Source of the DNA: Corynebacterium striatum ATCC 6940
Lineage (GTDB): Bacteria > Actinomycetota > Actinomycetes > Mycobacteriales > Mycobacteriaceae
DNA length: 39,717 nucleotides
Assembly (NCBI RefSeq): GCF_000159135.1
Contig: NZ_GG667520.1
Location: forward strand, 437,015-476,731
Direction of reading: 5' to 3'
Made by a program: the position numbers and the translations under genes. Position 1 is the stretch's first letter, and every line of letters starts with the position of its first letter. Under the pieces are notes generated by a model. The model made no database searches. It worked only from the letters and a program-made list of their open reading frames with translations, and was not told where the DNA came from. Shown in pieces: positions 25,281-32,476 of this stretch.

Positions 25281-25294
25281 ATTTACACACCCGT
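25269..25294 (+). promoter_or_regulatory. Perfect palindrome at the end of the GAF/PucR regulator gene
   Basis: ACGGGTGTGTA (25269-25279) pairs exactly with TACACACCCGT (25284-25294) around GATT. The stop codon of the regulator is inside it. There is no T-run downstream, so it may be a terminator without U-tract or an operator about 100 bp before the alcohol dehydrogenase start. Confidence 0.45.
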
Positions 25295-25365
25295 CACGCT
25301 GAATGGTGGATTATTCTCCTAAGGAAACCTCTGGCGTCCTGCTGGATTCTGACTAGATTGAGTTG

Positions 25366-25374
25366 CACATCACA
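25366..25374 (+). promoter_or_regulatory. Shared motif CACATCACA upstream of the alcohol dehydrogenase
   Basis: Second copy of CACATCACA, in the context GTTGCACATCACACAACC, where the outer bases GTTG / CAAC also make a partial dyad. It ends 19 bp before the start codon, close to the ribosome site AAGGAG (25383-25388), as expected for a repressor site or an element just downstream of the transcription start. Confidence 0.3.
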
Positions 25375-25393
25375 CAACCTCGAAGGAGTCCAC

Positions 25394-26512
25394 ATGTCTG
25401 ACACCATCACCATCCAGGGCGCTGTGCTCGAGCGCTCGGATGCCGCGCGTCCCTACGCGGATTCGCAGCCGATTTCCATCAGCGAGCTTGAGCTCACCGC
25501 GCCGGGCGAAGGCGAAATCCTGGTTAAGATCACCGCGGCCGGCATCTGTCACTCGGACCTGTCCGTGGTGAACAACAACCGTCCGCGCCCGCTGCCCATG
25601 CTGCTCGGCCACGAGTCTGCTGGCGTCGTCGAGGAAGTCGGTCCCGGTGTGAGCAAGGTGAAGGTCGGCGACCATGTCGTCATGACCTTCCTCCCGCGCT
25701 GCGGCGAGTGCGATGGCTGCAAGACCGACGGAAAGATGCCGTGTGAGGTCGGTTCCAAGACCAACAACGAGGGCACGCTCATCCGCGGTACCCGCCACCT
25801 CACCCGCAACGGCGAGACCGTCCAGCACCACCTCGGCGTCTCCGGCTTCGCGACGCACGCGGTCGTCTCTGAGCTCTCCGTTGTTCCCATCGGTTCTGAC
25901 GTCCCTGCCGACATCGCCGCCATCTTTGGCTGCGCCATCCTCACGGGAGGCGGCGCCATCCTCAACGAGATTGACCCGAAGCCGGAAGATTCCATTGCCG
26001 TTGTCGGCCTCGGTGGCGTGGGCATGTCCGCTATCATCACCGCCGCAGCACTCGGTGTGAAGGAGATTGTGGGCATCGACATGCAGGCTGACAAGTGTGC
26101 CAAGGCCATCGAGCTTGGCGCCACCGATGCCATGACCCCGGCTGAGGCCGAAGCCTCCGGCAAGAAGTTCACCGCCGTCGTCGAGGCCGCCGGTCACCCC
26201 AAGGCTCTCGAAACTGCCTACAAGCTCACCGGTCCGGGCGGTCTGACCGTCACCGTCGGTCTGCCGGCGCCGGGCTCCACCATCGCCATCGACCCTCTCG
26301 TCATGACTGGCGAGGCCCGTCGCGTCCATGGCTGCTACCTCGGTTCTTCCGTCCCGACCAAGGACATCCCGAAGTACGAGCAGCTCTGGCGCGACGGCAA
26401 GCTCAACGCTGAAGGCCTCATCTCCAGCCACATCAAGCTTGCCGATATCAACCAGGCCATGGACAACCTCTCTGAGGGCGTGGCACTGCGTCAGATCATC
26501 GAGTTCGACTAA
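25394..26512 (+). CDS. Zinc-dependent alcohol dehydrogenase
   Basis: A 372-residue medium-chain dehydrogenase that oxidises an alcohol to an aldehyde with NAD. Catalytic zinc ligands are visible: Cys52 (ICHSD), His73/Glu74 (GHES), and a third cysteine in IFGCAILTGGGAIL. The structural zinc site has Cys103, 106, 109 and 117. The Rossmann motif is VGLGGVGMSAI, and GIDMQADK has the acidic residue typical of NAD preference. The class III-like layout resembles formaldehyde- or long-chain-alcohol-active enzymes. ATG 25394 has AAGGAG 5 nt upstream; the longer open frame from 25193 overlaps the regulator gene and is not credible. Regulation by the neighbouring GAF/PucR protein is likely. Confidence 0.92.
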   Translation: MSDTITIQGAVLERSDAARPYADSQPISISELELTAPGEGEILVKITAAGICHSDLSVVNNNRPRPLPMLLGHESAGVVEEVGPGVSKVKVGDHVVMTFLPRCGECDGCKTDGKMPCEVGSKTNNEGTLIRGTRHLTRNGETVQHHLGVSGFATHAVVSELSVVPIGSDVPADIAAIFGCAILTGGGAILNEIDPKPEDSIAVVGLGGVGMSAIITAAALGVKEIVGIDMQADKCAKAIELGATDAMTPAEAEASGKKFTAVVEAAGHPKALETAYKLTGPGGLTVTVGLPAPGSTIAIDPLVMTGEARRVHGCYLGSSVPTKDIPKYEQLWRDGKLNAEGLISSHIKLADINQAMDNLSEGVALRQIIEFD

Positions 26513-26547
26513 TTCTCGTTCAGCCCCAGCTCGGGGCGTTCGCCAAT

Positions 26548-26590
26548 CCCGGAACCGCGTCTCGAGCGCGGTGGCCGGGCTTCATGTTTT
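26548..26590 (+). terminator. Terminator after the alcohol dehydrogenase
   Basis: CCCGG-ACCGCG pairs with CGCGGT-CCGGG (11 bp with a small internal loop) and is followed by CTTCATGTTTT. A smaller hairpin, CCCC-AGCTC-GGGG, lies just before it at 26524-26536. The next gene begins at 26609. Confidence 0.55.
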
Positions 26591-26608
26591 CCATCAGATT
26601 GGTATCTC

Positions 26609-28174
26609 ATGTCTCATTCCGCATCCCAGCCTGAAGATCATCAGGCATCGAAGGCACTGGCTGAGCCTGAACAGGGCATCGGCCAAGAATCTCCGCACTG
26701 GAGGGCCGGTCCTTTCGACATTCGCCTGCCGTTTGTCCACTACCGCATCGAGTGGCCGGACTACGCCCAAGGTTTGTTCATGTGCGTCGTCGACCTTGGC
26801 GCCATTCCGCTCATGACCGAGGCACTCGGCATGCCCTTCGAGGTTGCCCTCGCCGTGGTCATGCTCAACGGTCTGCTCTACCTCACGCACCACCTGCTTG
26901 GCGACCCTGTCGTCCCTGGCTGGATCACCCCGGCTATCCCGCTGCTTATCGTGTACGTGCAGACCTTCCCCGAAGGCGAACAACGCGTCTGGGCGCTCAT
27001 TAGTTTCCAGCTCTTGCTTGGCATATTCTCTATCACCCTCGGCGCCACAGGATTGGCGTCGAAGGTTGTGCGCGTCATTCCTTCAGGACTGCGCGCGGGC
27101 ATCGTCCTCGGCGCAGGTATCGCCGCTATCTTCTCCGTATTCAAGGAAGATGGTCGCTTCCACTCGTACCCCGTGACCATCACCATCGCGGTGGCCATCG
27201 CGTTCTACCTGATGTACTCGCGGTCCTTCGCTGGTCTGCGTCAGAAAGCGGCCGGTTGGCGCTTCATCGCTTCGTTGGGCATCCTGCCAGCTATCTTCGT
27301 AGCTATCTTCGTCGCACCGTTGGTCGGCGAGGCACCGTGGCCGGACATCGAGTGGGGCTTCTCCAGCCCTGACTTCGCTACCTTGTGGAGCGAGTACACC
27401 ATCTTCGGTCTTGGCTTACCGCCTGCGCACATGTTCCTCACGGCTATTCCGACCGTGCTTGCCGCCTACATCGTGGTGTTCGGTGACGTCCTCCAAGCCA
27501 ACGCGGTGCTTAAGGAAGCGGACCACGTCCGTACTGACGAAGCCGTGGTCTACAGTCCGTCGCGCGCCCACCTCCTCTTCGGCGGACGCAATATGATCAT
27601 GTCGATCATCGGCCCTGACGTCGCTATGTGTGGTCCGCTCTGGGCGGCGATGCACGTTGTCATTGTTGAGCGCTACAAGCAGGGTAAGCGCGCCATGCGC
27701 TCCGTCTTCGGTGGTGCCGGCTCTTTCCGCTGGGGAACAAACACCGGCCTGTTGCTTCTGCCCATTATTTCCTTCGTTGAGCCCATCCTGCCCATCGGCC
27801 TGGCGCTCACTCTCATCATTCAGGGCTTCGTCTCCGTCCGCGTGGGCATCATGGAGGCAAAGAACCAGAAGGACCTCGGCATCGCAGGCATTACTGCTGG
27901 TGTCCTCGCCACGCAGGGCGCGGCCTGGGGCTTCGCTGCGGGCATCATCATGGTACTTGTCATTTACGGCAAGGACATGTTCAAGGATGAGCGCGACGGC
28001 ACGATCCGTAACTTCGACGAGATTGACCCCAACGAGGGCTTCGCGGATGCTCAGGCGGACTTCACTGAGCTCGCCCAACTCAATGACGTGGACGAGCAAG
28101 GCCGTCCGACCCCGCACTTCCACACTCAGGATGTAAAGACCGATACCTCTGTATCACGCGAGGACCGTTCCTAG
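26609..28174 (+). CDS. Xanthine/uracil permease-like membrane transporter (NCS2-like)
   Basis: A 521-residue integral membrane protein with roughly 12 hydrophobic segments. Examples are GLFMCVVDLGAIPLMTEALG near residue 50, VVRVIPSGLRAGIVLGAGIA near 150 (a typical NCS2 segment), and FLTAIPTVLAAYIVVFGDVL near 270. The tails are hydrophilic, about 45 residues at the N-terminus and 65 at the C-terminus, the latter acidic. The general layout resembles the nucleobase-ascorbate transporter superfamily, but the substrate signature is not clear and purines need not be transported. Start ATG 26609 has no clear ribosome site. Its place between a catabolic dehydrogenase and another permease suggests import of the compound degraded by this region. 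Confidence 0.65.
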   Translation: MSHSASQPEDHQASKALAEPEQGIGQESPHWRAGPFDIRLPFVHYRIEWPDYAQGLFMCVVDLGAIPLMTEALGMPFEVALAVVMLNGLLYLTHHLLGDPVVPGWITPAIPLLIVYVQTFPEGEQRVWALISFQLLLGIFSITLGATGLASKVVRVIPSGLRAGIVLGAGIAAIFSVFKEDGRFHSYPVTITIAVAIAFYLMYSRSFAGLRQKAAGWRFIASLGILPAIFVAIFVAPLVGEAPWPDIEWGFSSPDFATLWSEYTIFGLGLPPAHMFLTAIPTVLAAYIVVFGDVLQANAVLKEADHVRTDEAVVYSPSRAHLLFGGRNMIMSIIGPDVAMCGPLWAAMHVVIVERYKQGKRAMRSVFGGAGSFRWGTNTGLLLLPIISFVEPILPIGLALTLIIQGFVSVRVGIMEAKNQKDLGIAGITAGVLATQGAAWGFAAGIIMVLVIYGKDMFKDERDGTIRNFDEIDPNEGFADAQADFTELAQLNDVDEQGRPTPHFHTQDVKTDTSVSREDRS

Positions 28175-28196
28175 TCCGTATCGACTCACGCCTACC

Positions 28197-28244
28197 GCCA
28201 CAGGCGCCCAGCTACTAGAACTGAGCGCTTGTGGCATTTCTCTT
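28197..28244 (+). terminator. Terminator after the NCS2-like permease
   Basis: GCCACAGGCGC pairs with GCGCTTGTGGC (11 bp, one G-U) and the stem is followed by ATTTCTCTTG. It lies 22 bp after the stop codon. Confidence 0.75.
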
Positions 28245-28304
28245 GTCTGAGCCGCGGCGAACCGATGTGAGACAACGCGCACACCGTGAGCGCTCGCTGC
28301 GTGA

Positions 28305-28457
28305 GCCATTAAAGGCGGGGAGACCAACCTGGACAACATCCTCATGCTGTGCAAATACCACAACATGAAAAAGAGAGACGGCGACGTCTACTGCAAGGGC
28401 GAGGACGGGTGGATTTACAAGCGGCGGGAATTCGGCCCCGCCGTGCCGTGTAACTAG
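28305..28457 (+). pseudogene. Remnant of an HNH endonuclease C-terminus
   Basis: After an in-frame TGA (28302-28304) the frame reads AIKGGETNLDNILMLCKYHN, followed by 31 residues that run through DGWIYKRREFGPAVPCN to a TAG at 28455-28457. This matches the end of the HNH core (GGxTxxxNLxxLCxxHH) seen in the abundant DUF222/HNH proteins of corynebacteria, with the last histidine replaced by Asn (YHN). No start codon or N-terminal part is present, so it is a fragment of about 50 residues. It is too short for normal gene calling. Confidence 0.7.
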
Positions 28458-28486
28458 CGCCAGCAACCGCCACTACAACGCGAAAG

Positions 28487-28513
28487 ACCCGCTCCCCACG
28501 AGGGGAAGCGGGT
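28487..28513 (-). terminator. Terminator after the YkvI-type permease
   Basis: On the minus strand ACCCGCTTCCCC pairs with GGGGAGCGGGT over TCGT (one bulged base) and is followed by CTTTCGCGTT. It begins 13 bp after the stop of the permease gene. Confidence 0.75.
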
Positions 28514-28525
28514 GGCTTGGCGTGT

Positions 28526-29878
28526 CTAAGGGCGGGTGTGCGCCTTCTTCTCAGCGGCCTTCATGTCGTTGACGGAGGCCGCGGACTCGAGGTCGGCGAT
28601 GTCGACGCTGTTATCCGCAGTGGACAGTGGTAGCGTCGAGGCGACGGTGATGTCCTCGCGAGCGTTGATCTCCGTTGCGATTTCTTCGATGAAGGTGTGC
28701 TCCGGGATGTTGGAGATGCGGGCGATGGCGATGATTTCCTGCTCCTCGTCCTGGGTGAGCGCCTCTTCGCCTTCGAAGCGCTTGGCCATGAGCTCGCGGG
28801 CACGGCGGCGCAGCTGGGTCTCGCTCTCGAGCTCGCGGCGGTTCTTCCACCAGGACCAACCGATGACGAACATGCAGAGGATGCCCATGTAGCCGAGGAT
28901 GGGGTAGACCCAGCCGATGAGCTCAGAGAAGCCGATGAAGGACAGGACGAAGCCGACGAGGACGATGGCGACGTAGACCTTGTAGAAGTGCTGACGGTGG
29001 TCGCGGGTGAGGCGTTTGGCCAAGGCGTAGAACATGCCGATGGCCGTGTTGTAGATCATGCCGTAGATGGCAAACGCCATGAGCGTACCGAGCGCCGGGT
29101 GAATCTTGGTGACCATAGCGAGGGTCGGCATGTCCGTCTCCAGGACGGTCTCGACGGAGATGTACATGGAGCCGACGAGCACGGCGAGGAGGAAGAGGAA
29201 GATGAAGCCGCCGATGATGCCGCCGAGGCCGACCTCGCGAGAGTCGAGGAAGTTGCCGCCGATGACGATGGCCATGGACACTACGACGATGACCTGGAGG
29301 CCAACCGAGTTGATGGCCGAGACCCACCAGTTGGGCAGCGTCGTGGGAATCTCCTGTGCCTGCTCGTTGAGGTGCGTGAAGTCGGGCTGCGCGGTGAAGA
29401 TGGTGTACATCGTGCCGATGGTGATGAGGATAATGATGAACGGAGTGACGGCGCCGATGACCTTGGTGACCTTGTCCACGTCGAGGAGGCCGGTGAGCAG
29501 GACGAGGGCCAGCATGATGCCCGCGCCGATCCAGATGTCCCAACCGAACTGCTGCTTCATATTGGACCCAGCGCCCGCGAACATGGCGAAGCCGATGCAG
29601 AAGAGACACGTCATCGTCGCGATGTCGAGGACGCGGGAGGTCACGGGGCCGGAGATGACCGTGAACACCGAGTTGTGGTCCTTCGCGCGGTGGTAGCTGC
29701 CCAGCTGCAGCATGGAGATGCCGGCAATCATGACGCAGATGGACGTCACGATGGCGCCAACAATGCCCCAGTTGCCGAACGCAACGAAGTATTGGAGGGC
29801 CTCGCGGCCGGAGGCGAAGCTCGCGCCGACGAGGACGCCAATGAAGGCCATGGAGATGCCTAAAGCTCGTTGAATCAT
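28526..29878 (-). CDS. YkvI-family membrane transporter
   Basis: A 450-residue integral membrane protein of the YkvI family, in the APC-type transporter superfamily; no substrate is established. About ten hydrophobic helices are seen, beginning with ALGISMAFIGVLVGASFASG (about 5-24), where the broken-helix GASFASG is the family hallmark. A cytoplasmic C-terminal tail of about 90 residues is rich in Glu and Ala. ATG 29878 is preceded by GAAAGG with a 7-nt spacer; the open frame upstream to 30061 is not coding. It lies downstream of the aminotransferase/monooxygenase/esterase operon on the same strand, separated from it by a terminator hairpin, and probably imports a substrate of that pathway. 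Confidence 0.82.
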   Translation of the reverse strand: MIQRALGISMAFIGVLVGASFASGREALQYFVAFGNWGIVGAIVTSICVMIAGISMLQLGSYHRAKDHNSVFTVISGPVTSRVLDIATMTCLFCIGFAMFAGAGSNMKQQFGWDIWIGAGIMLALVLLTGLLDVDKVTKVIGAVTPFIIILITIGTMYTIFTAQPDFTHLNEQAQEIPTTLPNWWVSAINSVGLQVIVVVSMAIVIGGNFLDSREVGLGGIIGGFIFLFLLAVLVGSMYISVETVLETDMPTLAMVTKIHPALGTLMAFAIYGMIYNTAIGMFYALAKRLTRDHRQHFYKVYVAIVLVGFVLSFIGFSELIGWVYPILGYMGILCMFVIGWSWWKNRRELESETQLRRRARELMAKRFEGEEALTQDEEQEIIAIARISNIPEHTFIEEIATEINAREDITVASTLPLSTADNSVDIADLESAASVNDMKAAEKKAHTRP

Positions 29879-29951
29879 TGGTTTACCTTTCGGTCGATAG
29901 ATATTTGATTGTAGGGATGAGTGAAGGGAAATTCCTAGAGTTTGGTTCACG

Positions 29952-29990
29952 AAAGCCCCAGCGCGAAGAAGCACTTCACACTGGGGCTTC
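29952..29990 (-). terminator. Terminator after the esterase gene
   Basis: GAAGCCCCAG pairs with CTGGGGCTTTC on the minus strand, with an inner GAAG/CTTC hairpin in the loop, followed by CGTG. It starts 5 bp after the esterase stop. It may allow some read-through into the YkvI gene. Confidence 0.7.
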
Positions 29991-29994
29991 GGGG

Positions 29995-30981
29995 TTACGC
30001 GTGCTTGCGAGCGTGGACGGCGATGAACTTCGCGATGTCGCTCAGGCCTTCCTCGCCACACTGCATCACGCCGGCAGACGTGAACAAGCCGTGGTGGTAC
30101 CCGCGCAGGTGCTCGTACCGGACGTCACAGCCGGCCTTGGCCAACTTAAGGGCGTACTCGCCGCCCTCGTCCGCGAGCGGGTCGTTGTCCACCGTAATGA
30201 CGTAGGCGGGCGGCAGGTTCTCCGGCAGCTCGTGGAGCAGCGGGGACAGGTCGGCGACCGTCTTGTCCTGGCCCTCCGGCAGGTAGGTCCGGATGAACCA
30301 GCGCATGGTCTCCGCCACCATGGGGAAGCCCTCGGTCACGCGCTGGTACGAGGCGCCAGACTCCGTGCGCTGATCCGAGATATCCGTGATGGGATAGATG
30401 AGCACCTGGCTGGAGATGGGGGCGACGGAGTCGTCCCCGGAGAACTCGTTCGCCAGGATGGCCGTGAGTTGACCACCCGCCGAGTCGCCCGCGATGGCGA
30501 CGTTGGTGACGTGCAGACCGTGCGGAGCGGCGGCGTCGGAAAGCCAGTGCAACGCGGCGCGGCAGTCATCGATGGCCGCGGGGTAGAGGTGCTCCGGCGC
30601 GAGCCGATAATCGACCGCCACCGCCGGCAGCCCGGACTCGACCGCGAGGCGGCGCACCGCAGAGTGGTGCGTGTCCAGGTTGCCCATGAGCCAGCCACCG
30701 CCATGGATGAATAGGATTGCGGGGGTGGCGGCGTCACGCTCGCTGTCGGGACGCGGGTCCGTGAGACGTACCCGAAACTCGCCTACCTCGAAGTCCTGCG
30801 TGAAAGGCTCCGTTTCTTCCGAGAGACCGTTCTGCGCGGTCGAAGCCACGTAGTTCTCGCGCACCGTGGGGATCTCAATGTGGTGAAAGGGGACCCCGCC
30901 TCCGGCGCGGAAGGGACCCACGGACTTCCATGCGTCCTCCGTGATGGGGCGGCCAGTGAATTCGTCAGCGAGCGTGTGCAT
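29995..30981 (-). CDS. Alpha/beta hydrolase, HSL-family esterase
   Basis: A 328-residue carboxylesterase of the hormone-sensitive-lipase family. The oxyanion-hole motif HGGGW is at 93-97, the nucleophile Ser167 in GDSAGG, the acid in DNDPLADEG near 277, and the histidine near 306 in GYHHGLF. There is no signal peptide, so it acts in the cytoplasm. Its start overlaps the monooxygenase stop by one base (TAATG), so the two are translated together. Pairing of a Baeyer-Villiger-type monooxygenase with an esterase is common: the esterase cleaves the ester that the monooxygenase makes from a ketone. Confidence 0.92.
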   Translation of the reverse strand: MHTLADEFTGRPITEDAWKSVGPFRAGGGVPFHHIEIPTVRENYVASTAQNGLSEETEPFTQDFEVGEFRVRLTDPRPDSERDAATPAILFIHGGGWLMGNLDTHHSAVRRLAVESGLPAVAVDYRLAPEHLYPAAIDDCRAALHWLSDAAAPHGLHVTNVAIAGDSAGGQLTAILANEFSGDDSVAPISSQVLIYPITDISDQRTESGASYQRVTEGFPMVAETMRWFIRTYLPEGQDKTVADLSPLLHELPENLPPAYVITVDNDPLADEGGEYALKLAKAGCDVRYEHLRGYHHGLFTSAGVMQCGEEGLSDIAKFIAVHARKHA

Positions 30982-32441
30982 TAGGCCACCCCGTAGTCAG
31001 CCAGCTCGAGGGTGCGGGTGAGGTCCTGGTACTCGGCAACGTTGCCGGACCAGTTGTTGATGACCTTGCCGTCCTCGTTCTTGTACCAGGAGGAGCAGTC
31101 GGCGGAGAAGGCGGACTCGTTGAGCTCAGCCTGGATGCGGTCGTTGAACTCGCGCAGGACCTGCGGGTCGACGTCCAGGACCTTGTCCGGGTTGTCGCGG
31201 AGGTACTCGACGGCCTGGCGGATGTACTTGTCCTGCTCTTCGAGCATGGCCACGACCGAGTGGTGGTTGAGGTTCGTGTTCGGGCCGTAGAGCATGAAGA
31301 AGTTGGGGAAGCCGTCTACGGTCATGCCCAGGTATGCCTCCGGCGCGTTGCCCCAGCGCTCGCGCAGGTCGAGGCCACCTCGGCCGATGACTGGTAGGTC
31401 TCCCTGGAACTCCTGGGAGTGGAAGCCGGTGGCGTAGATGATGACGTCGAACTCGTGCTCTACGCCGTCTGCGGTGCGGATACCCTTCGGGGTGATTTCT
31501 TCCATGCCCTCGGTGACCAGCGAGACGTTGTCGCGGTTGAAGGTCGGGTAGAAGTCATCGGAGCGCAGGATGCGCTTGCAGCCGAACGCGAAGGTCGGGG
31601 TGAGCTTATTTACCAGCTCCGGGTCGTTGACCTGGGAGGTGAGGTGCTCCATGGCCTGCTCGACGCCTTCCTGAGCAGCGTCGGTGCCCTTGCGGGTGCG
31701 CTCGAAGCCGTCCTCGCGGGTGTCGTGGATCTCCTGGCGAATGGCGCGGTAAGAGTCCGGGTTTTCCTGGAATTCGCGCAGCTCCTCGTCGGTGAAGATG
31801 ACCTGGTTGCGCGGCAGGATGTAGTTCGCGGAGCGCTGGAAGACGGCGAGGTGTCCGGCCTCCTTCGCCACCTCCGGCACGAGCTGGACCGCGGAGGCCG
31901 CGTTGCCCACCACGGCGACGTTCTTGCCCTTGAGGTCAACGGTGTGGTCCCACTCGGCGGAGTGGAACTGCGTACCCTCGAAGGTCTCGCGGCCGGCAAA
32001 GTCTGGAACCTTCGGCTTGGAGAGCTGGCCCCAGGCGCCCACAAAGACGCGGCCGTAGTAGATGTCGCCGGTGGAGGTGGCGATCTCCCAGGCCTTGCGC
32101 TCCTCGTTCCACTCGGAGCGGACGATACGGTTGTTGAACTTGATGTGCTCGTAGAGACCGAACTCGGTGGCGAGCTCCTTGAGGTAGCCGAGCATCTCGT
32201 CCTGGCCAGCGAACATACGGGACACGCCGAGATTGAGGAAGTAAGAGTAGCAGTAGATAAGCGCCTGGGTATCGCAGGCGGCGCCCGGGTACGTGTTATC
32301 GCGCCACACGCCGCCGACCTCGTCCGCGGCCTCGAGGATGAGGAAGTTCTCGAGGTTGTCCTTGACGAGCTGGGCGCCCATGCCGAGTCCGCCGTAGCCG
32401 GTGCCGAGGATGATGCAGTCGTAGATGTGCTTGTCAGACAT
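30981..32441 (-). CDS. Flavin monooxygenase, Baeyer-Villiger type
   Basis: A 486-residue FAD/NADPH monooxygenase that would insert oxygen into a ketone or aldehyde. The FAD motif GTGYGGLG is at 13-20, VGGVWRDNTYPGAACD at 42-57, the Baeyer-Villiger fingerprint FEGTQFHSAEW at 154-164 (FxGxxxHxxxW), and the NADPH-binding VVGNAASAVQ near 177-186. The last has Asn and Ala where GxGxSG is usual. ATG 32441 has AAGGAG upstream. It is the second gene of an operon: aminotransferase, 35-bp gap, monooxygenase, then esterase with a one-base overlap. The substrate is unknown; small or cyclic ketones derived from an amine are plausible. Confidence 0.9.
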   Translation of the reverse strand: MSDKHIYDCIILGTGYGGLGMGAQLVKDNLENFLILEAADEVGGVWRDNTYPGAACDTQALIYCYSYFLNLGVSRMFAGQDEMLGYLKELATEFGLYEHIKFNNRIVRSEWNEERKAWEIATSTGDIYYGRVFVGAWGQLSKPKVPDFAGRETFEGTQFHSAEWDHTVDLKGKNVAVVGNAASAVQLVPEVAKEAGHLAVFQRSANYILPRNQVIFTDEELREFQENPDSYRAIRQEIHDTREDGFERTRKGTDAAQEGVEQAMEHLTSQVNDPELVNKLTPTFAFGCKRILRSDDFYPTFNRDNVSLVTEGMEEITPKGIRTADGVEHEFDVIIYATGFHSQEFQGDLPVIGRGGLDLRERWGNAPEAYLGMTVDGFPNFFMLYGPNTNLNHHSVVAMLEEQDKYIRQAVEYLRDNPDKVLDVDPQVLREFNDRIQAELNESAFSADCSSWYKNEDGKVINNWSGNVAEYQDLTRTLELADYGVA

Positions 32442-32476
32442 GTTGGTTCTCCTTGCAGGGTAAGTGGGGGTGTGCT

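Noticed and set aside
25370..26431. 353-codon minus-strand frame opposite the alcohol dehydrogenase
   Set aside because: Antisense shadow of a gene with all zinc ligands in place.
28697..29863. Long open frame of 388 codons on the plus strand opposite the YkvI gene
   Set aside because: It is extremely rich in Asp, Glu and His repeats from antisense reading of a GC-rich membrane-protein gene, and it has no ribosome site.
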